Below are positions 1 to 8,688 of a stretch of DNA of 64,000 nucleotides, piece by piece. The notes under the pieces were generated by a model. It saw only the letters and a program-made list of their open reading frames with translations, had not been told where the DNA came from and did not search any database. Origin of the DNA: JAOADN01 sp049323795 (GTDB lineage: Bacteria > Pseudomonadota > Alphaproteobacteria > Rhodobacterales > Rhodobacteraceae). The translations under genes were made by a program, and so were the position numbers. The stretch spans positions 6,691 through 70,690 of the forward strand of contig JBMOOH010000048.1 in assembly GCA_049323795.1 (NCBI GenBank), read 5' to 3'. Each line of letters starts with the position of its first letter. Within the stretch, counting starts at the first letter, position 1.

Positions 1-692
1 ATCACCGTCTCGGCCAACCAGGGGGTCGACTCGATCCTCGGCGGCGAGACCGGGACCGACGGCGACACGCTGAGCTTCACGGGCGTCGCCTCGGGTGCGG
101 GCGTGACCGCGACCTGGACGGGGACCGAGGCGGGGACCTATGCCTTCGCCGGCGGCGGGTCGGGAACGTTCGGGCAGATCGAGACGGTCAGCGGCACGGC
201 GGGGAACGACGCCTTCAACGCGGCCGCGTCCACGGCCGGGGTGACGGTCGACGCGGGCGACGGCAACGATACGGTGACCGGCGGGTCGGGCGCGGACTCG
301 CTCCAGGGCGGCGCCGGGGCGGACGCATTGAACGGCGGGCTCGGCAGCGACACGATCGACGGCGGTGCGGATCAGGACGCGATCACCGTCTCGGCCAACC
401 AGGGGGTCGACTCGATCCTCGGCGGCGAGACCGGGACCGACGGCGACACGCTGAGCTTCACGGGCGTCGCCTCGGGTGCGGGCGTGACCGCGACCTGGAC
501 GGGGACCGAGGCGGGGACCTATGCCTTCGCCGGCGGCGGGTCGGGAACGTTCGGGCAGATCGAGACGGTCAGCGGCACGGCGGGGAACGACGCCTTCAAC
601 GCGGCCGCGTCCACGGCCGGGGTGACGGTCGACGCGGGCGACGGCAACGATACGGTGACCGGCGGGTCGGGCGCGGACTCGCTCCAGGGCGG
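1..692 (+). repeat. 381-bp-period direct duplication inside the RTX/Hint gene
   Basis: Bases 1-311 match bases 382-692 with no mismatch that I can find by eye. The copies diverge at 312 versus 693. The period of 381 bp is 127 codons, so the frame is kept. The left limit of the first copy is off the window, so there may be further copies upstream. Confidence 0.93.
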
Positions 693-2037
693 GGCGGGCA
701 ACGACCTTCTTTCGGGCGGGCAGGGGGCCGATGTCCTGAACGGCGGGTCGGGCAGCGACACGCTGGCCGGCGGCGCCGGCGGGGACGCGGTGTCGGGCGG
801 CGCCGGCATGGACTATGCCGACTATTCCGCATCGGGCGGCCCGGTGAACGTCAACCTCGCCAACGGTGCCGCCTCGGGCGGCGACGCCGCCGGCGACACG
901 CTGTCCGGCGTGGACGGGATTTTCGGATCGGCCTTCGACGACACGCTGACCGGGTTCGACGGCCAGCTCGTCGGCGGACCGGACGCCTATACCAACCTGT
1001 TCTACGGCAATGCCGGCGATGACCTGATGGACGGCGCCGGGGGCGACGACCAGCTCTTCGGCGGAAACGACAACGACACGATCCTCGGCGGCGACGGCAA
1101 CGACCTTGTGTCCGGCGATGCCGGGAACGACAGCCTGGCGGGCGGGGCCGGGAACGACACACTGCTTGGCGGCACCGGGCAGGACGCGCTCTTTTCGGGG
1201 GCCGGGGCGGACTCGCTCGACGGCGGCGACGACCGCGACACGCTCACGCTCACCATGGGCGAGTCGAACGGCGATGCCGTCGCCGGCGGTGAGGGCGGCG
1301 ACGACTTCGACGTCCTGAACCTCGTCGGCAAGTACACGATCGCCTACGAGCCCGGCAACGGCGAGAACGGCACGATCACCTGGCGGAACGGCGATGTCAC
1401 GGCCTTCACCGGAATCGAGCAGATCAACTTCGTTCCCTGCTTCACGCCCGGAACCGAGATCGACACGATGCGCGGGCCGGTGCGGGTCGAGGATGTGCGG
1501 CCGGGCGACAGGGTGCTCACGCGGGATTCGGGCTATGCGACCGTCCGCTGGATCGGCCGGCGCGATCTGTCGAAGCGCGACCTGGCGCGGAACGCCGCGC
1601 TGCAGCCCGTCACGATCCGCGCCGGCGCGCTCGGCCCCGGGGTGCCGAGCCGGGACATGACCGTTTCCCCCCAGCACCGGATGCTGCTGACCGGGGCCGA
1701 GGCCGAACTTGTGGCGGGCGAAAGCGAGGTTCTCGCGGCGGCCATCCACCTGACCTGCCGGCCCGGCATCTTCCGCGACAGGCGTGACGCGGTGAGCTAT
1801 GTCCACATCATGTTCGACCGTCACGAGGTGATCCGGGCCGACGGAGCCTGGACGGAAAGCTTTCAGCCGGGCGAGAAGGTTCTGGACGACATGGAGGCGG
1901 CCGTGCGCGCCGAACTCTTCGCGCTCTTCCCCGAACTGGCGGAACCCGGGGGCCGCGCGGGCTATGCGGCGGCGCGCGTGGCGCTGAAAGGCTACGAGGT
2001 TCGCGCCATGTTCGCGGCAACCGAGGCGGCAGCCTGA
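1..2037 (+). CDS. RTX-type Ca-binding repeat protein with C-terminal Hint domain (5' partial)
   Basis: The reading frame is open from base 1, so the N-terminus lies outside the window. The visible 678 residues hold many GGxGxDxL/GGAGNDxL nonapeptides of the hemolysin-type calcium-binding kind, densest at about 530-850 and 1010-1230. A C-terminal Hint (hedgehog/intein) domain starts at the Cys of VPCFTPGTEIDT (about base 1438) and includes the block VSPQHRMLL. Proteins of this architecture are common in Rhodobacterales and usually leave by type I secretion; no secretion genes are visible here. The first 311 bases recur without a visible mismatch at 382-692, a 127-codon internal duplication. 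The gene ends one base from the convergent TetR gene. Family assignment is firm; the molecular role is unknown. Confidence 0.9.
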   Translation: MTVSANQGVDSILGGETGTDGDTLSFTGVASGAGVTATWTGTEAGTYAFAGGGSGTFGQIETVSGTAGNDAFNAAASTAGVTVDAGDGNDTVTGGSGADSLQGGAGADALNGGLGSDTIDGGADQDAITVSANQGVDSILGGETGTDGDTLSFTGVASGAGVTATWTGTEAGTYAFAGGGSGTFGQIETVSGTAGNDAFNAAASTAGVTVDAGDGNDTVTGGSGADSLQGGAGNDLLSGGQGADVLNGGSGSDTLAGGAGGDAVSGGAGMDYADYSASGGPVNVNLANGAASGGDAAGDTLSGVDGIFGSAFDDTLTGFDGQLVGGPDAYTNLFYGNAGDDLMDGAGGDDQLFGGNDNDTILGGDGNDLVSGDAGNDSLAGGAGNDTLLGGTGQDALFSGAGADSLDGGDDRDTLTLTMGESNGDAVAGGEGGDDFDVLNLVGKYTIAYEPGNGENGTITWRNGDVTAFTGIEQINFVPCFTPGTEIDTMRGPVRVEDVRPGDRVLTRDSGYATVRWIGRRDLSKRDLARNAALQPVTIRAGALGPGVPSRDMTVSPQHRMLLTGAEAELVAGESEVLAAAIHLTCRPGIFRDRRDAVSYVHIMFDRHEVIRADGAWTESFQPGEKVLDDMEAAVRAELFALFPELAEPGGRAGYAAARVALKGYEVRAMFAATEAAA

Positions 2038-2038
2038 A

Positions 2039-2656
2039 TCAGACGTCGGGCGGGACGAGGCCCAGTCCGCGCAGGTAGATCCCGATCCCGCTCTCGAGGA
2101 GATCCTCGGCCGGGAACGGCGACCGGGCGCCCGGCGCGCCGCGGGTGAAAAGCTCGACCACTCCGTGGCTCATCGCCCAGACATGGGCGGCGAACATCGC
2201 CGCGGGCGGCCGCTTGGCCTCCGGGATGTGGCGGGAAAGCGCCTCGGCCGATCGGGTGAAGATCGCCCGCGACCGCTCTGCCGCCCGTGCAAGGCCGGGT
2301 GAGGCATTGAGCGAGATGCCGCTCTCGAACATCGCCTGGTAGTATCCGGGGAACCTGCGCGCGAAGGCGAGGTAGGCGCGGCCCGTTGCCTCGAAGGCGC
2401 GGAGCGCCGATGGCTGACCCTCGGCGAAGGCATCCTCCATCAGGTCTGCAAAGACCTCGAACCCCTGCCTCGCGCATTCGGCGATCAGATCGTCACGGCC
2501 GGCGAAGTGGCGATAGACGGCGGCGGGCGTGACCCCGGCCAGCTTGGCGGCATCCGACAGGGTAAAGCCCTGGGGTCCGTGCTGCTCGATCAGGGTCAGC
2601 GCCGCATCGACGAGGGCCTGCCGGAGGTTGCCGTGGTGATAGCCCTGCTTGGCCAT
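2039..2656 (-). CDS. TetR/AcrR-family transcriptional regulator
   Basis: A 205-aa protein with the standard TetR layout. The N-terminal helix-turn-helix spans roughly residues 10-55 (HHGNLRQALVDAALTLI, then FTLSDAAKLAGVTPAAVYRHF). The C-terminal helical part resembles WHG/TetR_C ligand-binding domains. The ATG at 2656 overlaps the TGA of ppk2 by one base, so the two are almost certainly co-transcribed with ppk2 first. The same frame stays open far upstream, but that stretch is only the shadow of ppk2. Autoregulation of the pair is a reasonable guess; the ligand is unknown. Confidence 0.88.
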   Translation of the reverse strand: MAKQGYHHGNLRQALVDAALTLIEQHGPQGFTLSDAAKLAGVTPAAVYRHFAGRDDLIAECARQGFEVFADLMEDAFAEGQPSALRAFEATGRAYLAFARRFPGYYQAMFESGISLNASPGLARAAERSRAIFTRSAEALSRHIPEAKRPPAAMFAAHVWAMSHGVVELFTRGAPGARSPFPAEDLLESGIGIYLRGLGLVPPDV

Positions 2657-3537
2657 CACAGAAGTTCGGGGCCGCCGCAGACCAGCCCGTCGATCTCGCC
2701 GATGGCCTTGCGGTTCCGGCCGGCATAGTCGACCGAAGTGAGGACCGTCTGGATCGCGGCGATGCGGGCGCGGTCCTTGTCGTCCGAAAGAATCACCGTC
2801 CAGGGCGCAAAGTCGAAATGGGACTGCTCCATCGTCTCCGTGATGGCCGTGGTGTACGCGTCCCACTTCTTCAGCCCCTCGAGGTCGATCCAGCTGAGCT
2901 TCCACTGCTTCAGGGGATCCTTCTCGCGGGCGAGGAAGCGGCGAAGCTGCTCGGCGCGGCCGACCGAGAGCCAGAGCTTGATGAAGATGATGCCGTCGTC
3001 CACGAGCATCCGTTCGAACGAGGGCAACTGGTGGAAGAAGTGCTGCCGCTGGTCGTCGGTGCAGAAATCGAAGACCTTCTCGACGATGCCACGGTTGTAC
3101 CAGCTCCGGTCGAAGAGCGCGATCTCGCCCCGGGCCGGCAGCCAGTCGATGTAGCGCTGGAAATACCATTGACCGGCCTCGCGCTCGCTCGGCTTGGGCA
3201 GCGCGACGATCTGGGCGACGCGGGGGTTCATGTTCTCGCGGATGCGCTCGATCGTGCCACCCTTGCCGGCGGCGTCGCGGCCCTCGAACAGCACGACAAG
3301 CCGCTTTCCGGTATTCTTGATGTCATAGTGCATCTTGACGAGTTCGCGCTGGAGCCTGTCCATGTGCGCTGCGGCCTCGTCCTTGTCGATCTCGCTGCGA
3401 TAGGGGTAGCTGTCGGACAGGATGTCGTGACGGCCCGCCCGGGAAATCGCCTTCCGTATCCCGGCCGGAGCGTCCTTCTCGAAGAACCGGGTGATGTCGC
3501 CGACGAAGGGGATGGAAAGGGCGCTGTCCTTGGCCAT
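2656..3537 (-). CDS. ppk2: Polyphosphate kinase 2 family protein
   Basis: A 293-aa single-domain PPK2 enzyme. PPK2 proteins transfer phosphate between polyphosphate and nucleoside di- or monophosphates in the cytoplasm. Visible marks are the Walker A-like loop FEGRDAAGKGG (about residue 85), the lid motif DRSWYNR, and a C-terminal region ending in YAGRNRKAIGEIDGL. The ATG at 3537 is preceded at good distance by AGGAG, so I prefer it to an upstream ATG at 3582. The gene runs into the TetR gene by an ATGA overlap. The PPK2 subclass (ADP, GDP or AMP acceptor) cannot be settled by eye. Confidence 0.93.
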   Translation of the reverse strand: MAKDSALSIPFVGDITRFFEKDAPAGIRKAISRAGRHDILSDSYPYRSEIDKDEAAAHMDRLQRELVKMHYDIKNTGKRLVVLFEGRDAAGKGGTIERIRENMNPRVAQIVALPKPSEREAGQWYFQRYIDWLPARGEIALFDRSWYNRGIVEKVFDFCTDDQRQHFFHQLPSFERMLVDDGIIFIKLWLSVGRAEQLRRFLAREKDPLKQWKLSWIDLEGLKKWDAYTTAITETMEQSHFDFAPWTVILSDDKDRARIAAIQTVLTSVDYAGRNRKAIGEIDGLVCGGPELL

Positions 3538-3599
3538 GCCGAAGGGTCTCCTGAACGCTGTGTCCGCCGCTAGTATCCCCAAACCCGGACGTGGCGCAA

Positions 3600-4625
3600 T
3601 CAGCGCGACCCGCCGTCCGATCCGGACCTCCGCGCGGGCCGCGGTCGGGTGGACGCGGCCGCGTGCGGAACGACGGCGGGCGAGTCCGGGACAGGACGGT
3701 CGGCAAGCCGCTCAACGGCGGCAACCACCGCATCCTCGCCCGCGTGGTGCGGCATGTGCCCGATGCCCTCCAGAACCGTGAGCCGCGCCTCCGGAATGTC
3801 GCGGACGAGCGCGCGGGCATGGTGATCGAGGCCGACAACCGGGTCGCGGTCGCCGTGGACGATCTCGACGGGTGTCGTCATGCCGCGATAGCCCCGGGCC
3901 ATCTCCGAAACCTCGCGGCGCAGGGCGCGGCGCTGGCGGGCGTTCTCGGTCAGGGCGGAGAGACGCGCAGACAAGGGCACGCCGAAATGCCGGATGTATC
4001 CGTCCGGGACCGGATCGGGCGCGAAGACCCCGGCGACGGAAGCCTCGATCATGCGTGCCGGTACCCAGGCCGCGACGAACGGGTTGGCAATGTGGCGCAG
4101 GACCGGGTTCGAGGAGATGCGGTAGAACAGCGGCAGCGGCGCCGTCCAGGGGTGCGACACCGGTGCCACGGCCACGAGCCCGGCAATCGCGTTCGGCGCG
4201 TCGAGCGCCCAGCGGAGGCCGACGGCCGCACCGTAGCTGTGGCCGACGACGATGGGACGGGCCGCGCCCATCACCGCCGCAGCCTGCCGGACCATCCGCG
4301 CCTGCGTCGAAAGCCGGTCGCTGCCCGCGCTGGTTCCGCTCCAGCCATGGCCCGGTCGATCCACCGCGAGGACGCGGAACTGTCGGGCCAGCCGCGGCGC
4401 GAGCGAGAAGGTGAAGTCCCGCAGCGATCCTGCCGAGCCATGGATCAGCACCACATCCGGACCTTCGCCGCGCACGACGACATGCATCGCGACCCCTCCG
4501 AGCGACACCTCTTCGCCCTCGGGCGGCCAGGCTGCCTCGGCGGCGCGGGCCCGCCGGCGCGCCTGCAGGTGTGTCGCCCCGACCGCCGCGGCCGCCACGC
4601 CGAGGAGCGCAAGGCTAGCTGGCAC
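3600..4625 (-). CDS. Alpha/beta-fold hydrolase
   Basis: A 341-aa serine hydrolase of the alpha/beta fold. The N-terminus (about residues 1-22) is hydrophobic and followed by an Arg-rich stretch, which suggests a membrane anchor. The oxyanion strand VVLIHGSAGS, nucleophile elbow GHSYGA, acidic residue in HGDRDPVV and histidine in GIGHMPHH form a complete catalytic set. The start is a GTG at 4625 overlapping the end of the metA gene by 11 bases, so translational coupling is likely. The last 30 residues are low-complexity and Arg/Pro rich. Substrate is unknown; the family includes esterases, epoxide hydrolases and haloperoxidase-like enzymes. Confidence 0.85.
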   Translation of the reverse strand: MPASLALLGVAAAAVGATHLQARRRARAAEAAWPPEGEEVSLGGVAMHVVVRGEGPDVVLIHGSAGSLRDFTFSLAPRLARQFRVLAVDRPGHGWSGTSAGSDRLSTQARMVRQAAAVMGAARPIVVGHSYGAAVGLRWALDAPNAIAGLVAVAPVSHPWTAPLPLFYRISSNPVLRHIANPFVAAWVPARMIEASVAGVFAPDPVPDGYIRHFGVPLSARLSALTENARQRRALRREVSEMARGYRGMTTPVEIVHGDRDPVVGLDHHARALVRDIPEARLTVLEGIGHMPHHAGEDAVVAAVERLADRPVPDSPAVVPHAAASTRPRPARRSGSDGGSR

Positions 4626-5538
4626 CGATGTGCTCCGGATTGAACGGCGTCGTCTGGTAGATCTCGTTGATCCAGTTGCCGTAGAGGAGATGCGCGTGGC
4701 TGCGCCAGCGGTTCAGCGGCGTGCGGGACGGATCGTCGTCGGGATAGTAGTTGAGCGGCACGTTGATCGGCGTTCCGTTCGACACGTCCCGGTCGTATTC
4801 CTGCTTCAGCGTTTCGCTGTCGTATTCGAAGTGGTTGAAGATGTAGAGCGCCCGGTGGTCCGGGTCCTCGACAAGGCAGGGGCCGACCTCTTCCGAGCCG
4901 AGCAGGATGCGGAGCCCTGCCGACTCGATCTCGTCGGCGCGCATCTCGGTCCAGCGGCTGACGGGAACGACGAAATCGTCCGAGAACCCGCGCAGGTAGG
5001 GCGAGGCGGGGGCGAGGTTCTGGTGGCGGAAGCAGCCGAAGGCCTTGGCGTCCAGCATGTGCTTGCGGACGCCGTGGAAACGGTAGGCCATCGCCATGCC
5101 CCCCCAGCAGACGCCGAAGGTCGAGTGCACGTTCGTCTGGGCCCACTCCATGACCCGGCAAAGCTCGTCCCAGTACGTCACCTCCTCGAAGGCGAGGTGT
5201 TCGATCGGCGCGCCGGTGATGATGAGCCCGTCGAACTTCTCGCCGCCCGCCGCGACCTCGGCGAAGGGACGGTAGAAGGCGGCCATGTGCTCGGCGGCGG
5301 TATTCCTGGTCTGGTGTTCGGTCATCCGGATGAGCTGCAAGTCGATCTGGAGCGGTGTCGCGCCGATCAGCCGGGCGAACTGGTTTTCCGTCTGGATCTT
5401 CTTCGGCATCAGGTTGAGCAGCCCGATGCGGAGCGGCCGGATGTCCTGATGCGCCGCCCGGTCGGGCGTCATCACCATGACGCCTTCCTTCGAGAGCACG
5501 TCGAAGGCAGGGAGCGTGGCGGGCAGGGTGATGGGCAT
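4615..5538 (-). CDS. metAA: Homoserine O-acyltransferase, MetA family (probably acetyl-CoA dependent)
   Basis: A 307-aa protein matching MetA along its length, including LNLMPKKIQTENQFARL, the nucleophile Cys144 in FGVCWGGMA and the histidine of YIFNHFEYD. It acylates L-homoserine as the first committed step to methionine. The acyl-selecting position reads GAPIEHLAFEEV: Glu113 aligns with the residue that is Glu in acetyl-CoA-specific members such as Bacillus cereus and Gly in succinyl-CoA-specific E. coli MetA. I therefore infer homoserine O-acetyltransferase. GAGAGG sits upstream of the ATG. Only 32 bp separate it from the upstream P-loop gene, too little for a SAM-II riboswitch. Confidence 0.94.
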   Translation of the reverse strand: MPITLPATLPAFDVLSKEGVMVMTPDRAAHQDIRPLRIGLLNLMPKKIQTENQFARLIGATPLQIDLQLIRMTEHQTRNTAAEHMAAFYRPFAEVAAGGEKFDGLIITGAPIEHLAFEEVTYWDELCRVMEWAQTNVHSTFGVCWGGMAMAYRFHGVRKHMLDAKAFGCFRHQNLAPASPYLRGFSDDFVVPVSRWTEMRADEIESAGLRILLGSEEVGPCLVEDPDHRALYIFNHFEYDSETLKQEYDRDVSNGTPINVPLNYYPDDDPSRTPLNRWRSHAHLLYGNWINEIYQTTPFNPEHIGAS

Positions 5539-5570
5539 CGGGAACCTCTCGCAAGCGCCGAACAGGACGC

Positions 5571-6434
5571 CTAGCCGCGTGCCTCAAGTGCGGCCGCGAC
5601 AAGCGACACGAACCCGGACTCGGATCGGACGGCCGCAACCTCGCCTGCCGTCACCTGCACCCCCCAGTTCCGCGCCATCGCCTCGTAGCGGGGCTGGCGG
5701 TGGGCCAGTGCCCGCGCATAGGTCCAGCGGACGAAGGCGTCGGGGTCCACGCGGTCCTCGGCAAGGCCGGTCTGGCGGAGGTACTGCTCCCAGGCGGCGC
5801 GGAGGAAGGCCGGCTGGTAGTACATCGGCTTCGGCGCCCGGTCGAAGCGTCGGACGAGTTCCGCCGTATGCTCCTCGCTGCCGCGGATCCAGATCAGGAG
5901 AAGCGTCCGCGAAAGCGCCACGAGCACCGGGTCGGCGGGGTCGTCGGGGTTCACGACCTCGCAGATCGAGCCGCTCGAGTCGCAGACGAAATGGGGATAG
6001 CCGTAAAGCTCCTCGGCGCGGTCCGCAAAGGCGCCGGTGTCGAGCATCGCCGCGATCTCGGCCAGGCGGTGCTGTTCCTGCCGGCGCAGGTATTCGGCAA
6101 AGGGCAGGCCTCCCTTCGCCGGATCGCCGGGCTTGCCGAGGTAGGTCGAGAGCGGCGCGAGGTTGTGGAAGGTGATGTTCGAGGTGATGTGGACCGAGTC
6201 CGTCATCAGAAGCTCGCGCAGGAGCGGAACCTTCATCGCCTCGCGCTTGAAGTTGTCGGCGATGTGCTCGCCCATGTAGCGCGTGCCGATCCGGTAGTCG
6301 ACCGAGTAGTGGAACCACCGGCCGCTGTCGCGCAGCAGGTTCGAGACATGCGTCTTGCCGAGGCCCGACATGCCGAAGATCAGGACGCGCTTTTGCCGCG
6401 CGCGGGTCCAGTCCTGTGCAGACGTGTAGATCAT
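5571..6434 (-). CDS. Conserved P-loop ATPase/kinase-like protein of unknown function
   Basis: A 287-aa protein beginning with a nucleotide-binding strand and Walker A loop, VLIFGMSGLGKTHVSNLL (about residues 17-34). The rest is mixed, with many aromatic residues, a long charged middle (about 110-150) and no membrane segment. A candidate Walker B strand is LLLIWIRGSEE near residue 185. I do not recognise a named family; similar proteins of this length beside metA seem usual in Rhodobacterales. It lies just upstream of metAA in the same direction and is probably co-transcribed. Confidence 0.75.
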   Translation of the reverse strand: MIYTSAQDWTRARQKRVLIFGMSGLGKTHVSNLLRDSGRWFHYSVDYRIGTRYMGEHIADNFKREAMKVPLLRELLMTDSVHITSNITFHNLAPLSTYLGKPGDPAKGGLPFAEYLRRQEQHRLAEIAAMLDTGAFADRAEELYGYPHFVCDSSGSICEVVNPDDPADPVLVALSRTLLLIWIRGSEEHTAELVRRFDRAPKPMYYQPAFLRAAWEQYLRQTGLAEDRVDPDAFVRWTYARALAHRQPRYEAMARNWGVQVTAGEVAAVRSESGFVSLVAAALEARG

Positions 6435-6483
6435 CGGTCAGCCTCCGCCTTGGCGGGATGGCTAGCCGGAAGCGGCGCGGAAT

Positions 6484-7422
6484 TCACGCGGAATCTTGCA
6501 GGGCGGCCGTCCGGGGCTTCCCTCCCAGCCGGCCGTCGATGACCAGAAGGCCCGCCGCCAGCGTGGCGAAGCCCATGTAGTCCGCGGGGCTCAGCGCCTC
6601 CCGGTAGACGAGCGCGCCGAGGACGATGGCCACCGGCGCGACAAGCAGGGTGACCAGGCCCAGGTTGCCGGCGCCGGCGATCCGCAGGATGGCATAGTAG
6701 ATCATGTAGGCCAGCGCCGAGGCCGTGGAGGCGAGATAGAGGAGCGCCGCCCAGGTCTGGGGGGCGTAGGCAAGGCTGGGCATGCCCTCGGCAAGGGCCG
6801 CCGCAGGCACCATGACGAGCGAGGACGCAGTCAGCATCCCGGCCGCAGCGACCTCGGGGCGGATGCCGGTCATCGTCTTCCGGCCGATCACGCCCGAGAT
6901 CGCATAGGACGCCGCGGCCGCGAGCACGGCGATCTGGCCCAGCGACGCCAGGTCGAACGCGCGGAGATTGTCCGCGCCGATGGCGATGGCGACGCCCGCA
7001 AAGCCGATCAGGACGCCCGTGAGCTTCCGCGCCGTCAGCCGCTCGTCGGGGAAGAAGGCCGCGACGATCAGGATTCCGAAGACCGAGGTGGCCGAGTTCA
7101 GGATGGCGGCGAGGCCCGAGGGGATGTGCTGCTGGCCCCAGACTATGAGCGAAAAGGGGATGACGTTGTTGAACACCCCCATCGCGACGTAGCCCGCGAC
7201 CTGCCGCGGCGCGCGCGGCACCGGAAGGCCGCGCCAGATGACGTAGACCCAGAGCAGGACCGCCGCGCCCGCGACGCGGAAGGCGACGGTGGTCAGGACG
7301 CCGACCTCGGCCAGCGCGATCCGGTTCGACAGGAAGGACCCGCCCCAGATGAGGGCGAGGAGGAAGAGAAGCGCCCAGGCGCGGCCGGAAATCGAAAACT
7401 GAGGGCGGTGGGTCCGTGCCAT
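6484..7422 (-). CDS. EamA/DMT-superfamily transporter
   Basis: A 312-aa inner-membrane protein with about ten hydrophobic segments arranged as two EamA repeats. The first repeat begins at LFLLALIWGGSFLSNRIAL (residues 18-36) and the second near IAVLAAAASYAISGVIGRK. Drug/metabolite transporters of this group usually export amino acids or related small metabolites. The substrate cannot be read from sequence. It precedes the P-loop and metAA genes on the same strand with a 49-bp gap. Confidence 0.88.
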   Translation of the reverse strand: MARTHRPQFSISGRAWALLFLLALIWGGSFLSNRIALAEVGVLTTVAFRVAGAAVLLWVYVIWRGLPVPRAPRQVAGYVAMGVFNNVIPFSLIVWGQQHIPSGLAAILNSATSVFGILIVAAFFPDERLTARKLTGVLIGFAGVAIAIGADNLRAFDLASLGQIAVLAAAASYAISGVIGRKTMTGIRPEVAAAGMLTASSLVMVPAAALAEGMPSLAYAPQTWAALLYLASTASALAYMIYYAILRIAGAGNLGLVTLLVAPVAIVLGALVYREALSPADYMGFATLAAGLLVIDGRLGGKPRTAALQDSA

Positions 7423-7491
7423 GGCGGCAAGCTGCCCAACGCCGTGCCCGCCTGCAACCCGGTTCTTGCGGTTCCCGTTCGGTGCTTCCGC

Positions 7492-8598
7492 CTAGAACGA
7501 GAAGCCGACCTTGATCCCGGCGGCCACGCCCGAGTTGTTGCGGAACGTCGCACCGATCGGGGTATCGGCGCCGCCGATCTCCATGTAGCGGAGGCCGCCG
7601 GTGACCTTCATGCCGCCCCGGGTGTAGGTGGCGGCAAGCCCCACGGACCTCATTCCGTCCACGGGACCGAGATTGCCGGCGATGTCGCCGTTCGACGGCT
7701 CGTAGCCGAGCGTCACCGCGCCGGCCCAGCGGTCCGAGAACTTCCGTCCGATTCCGATGTTGTAGCTCACCCGGTCGGAGTCGTAGGAGGCGAGCGGTCG
7801 CGGACCGTAGATCGCAATGTAGATCGGCGGGGCGATGCGGAACTCGCTCCAGTCCACCCAGCGCACCGAGCCGAAGAGCAGCGTATCCCGGGCTATGCCG
7901 GTCTGGAACTCGACATTGACCGATTGCGGGACCTCGACATCCTGGGGGGTCGTGCCGCTGCCGGCGACGGTCGAGGTCTCGGCCATGCTCAGGGTATGGG
8001 TGATGGCCGAGTTGTAGCTCACCGCGACCCGTGCCGCGATGTCGGGCCGTTCCCAGGCGAGGCCGATCACGTAGCCCGGCTTGTAGTCGGTATCCGTGTC
8101 CAGCGTGTAGGTGATCGGCGGCGTGACCGGAGGCTGGGTCAGGATCTGCACCGCGCCCCTGACCGACTGGAGACGCAGCCCGCCGAAGACCGAGAGGCTC
8201 GACGTGCCCGAGGACGGCAGCCGGTAGCGCAGCAGTCCGGTGATCGCGGCCGAGTCGAGATTGGCCGTCGTGCCGCGAAGCGGGTAGTTGGCGTTCGCCG
8301 GGTAGTCGACGTTCGCCCCGATCGGCTGGTCGAGGATGATCGCCATGCCCAGATCCTCGCCCAGGTCCTGCTTGTAGCCGAGCGAGAACGTCGCGTAATC
8401 GCCGGACATGTCGCCGGACGAGAACACTCCCCCCAGTGTCCCGCTCACGTCGGGCGCGATGTAGCCGAGGCTGAACTCTCCGTAAGTGCCGTCCTCGAAG
8501 AGAATCGATACCGACTGTGTCGACCGTTCCACGCCCCCCGCCACGGCAGAGGTTGCTGCCGCTGCGAGGAGGGCCGATGCCCCGACGATACGTCTCAT
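7492..8598 (-). CDS. OMPP1/FadL-like outer membrane protein
   Basis: A 368-aa predicted outer-membrane beta-barrel. The ATG at 8598 gives a clean signal peptide (MRRIVGASALLAAAATSAVAG). An in-frame ATG at 8625 would only add nine residues ahead of it. The mature part alternates short amphipathic strands with polar turns and ends in Phe (GIKVGFSF), as barrel proteins do. The general pattern (SVSILFEDGTYGEFSLGYIAP, DWSEFRI, SYNIGIGRKFSDRWAGAVTLGYEPS) fits the FadL/TodX family, which takes up hydrophobic compounds. The ligand is unknown. AGAGG lies about seven bases before the chosen ATG. Confidence 0.8.
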   Translation of the reverse strand: MRRIVGASALLAAAATSAVAGGVERSTQSVSILFEDGTYGEFSLGYIAPDVSGTLGGVFSSGDMSGDYATFSLGYKQDLGEDLGMAIILDQPIGANVDYPANANYPLRGTTANLDSAAITGLLRYRLPSSGTSSLSVFGGLRLQSVRGAVQILTQPPVTPPITYTLDTDTDYKPGYVIGLAWERPDIAARVAVSYNSAITHTLSMAETSTVAGSGTTPQDVEVPQSVNVEFQTGIARDTLLFGSVRWVDWSEFRIAPPIYIAIYGPRPLASYDSDRVSYNIGIGRKFSDRWAGAVTLGYEPSNGDIAGNLGPVDGMRSVGLAATYTRGGMKVTGGLRYMEIGGADTPIGATFRNNSGVAAGIKVGFSF

Positions 8599-8688
8599 CG
8601 CGCTGCCTCTGCGTGATCCATTCATTAACGATTTGCACGGAAACGTGAAACGGTCAACGCCGCTCGTGCCCGGCCTGCGGGGTGCCCT

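Noticed and set aside
5539..5570. SAM-II riboswitch before the metA-family gene
   Set aside because: Only 32 bp separate the start from the upstream stop, too short for the aptamer; a ribosome site fills part of it.
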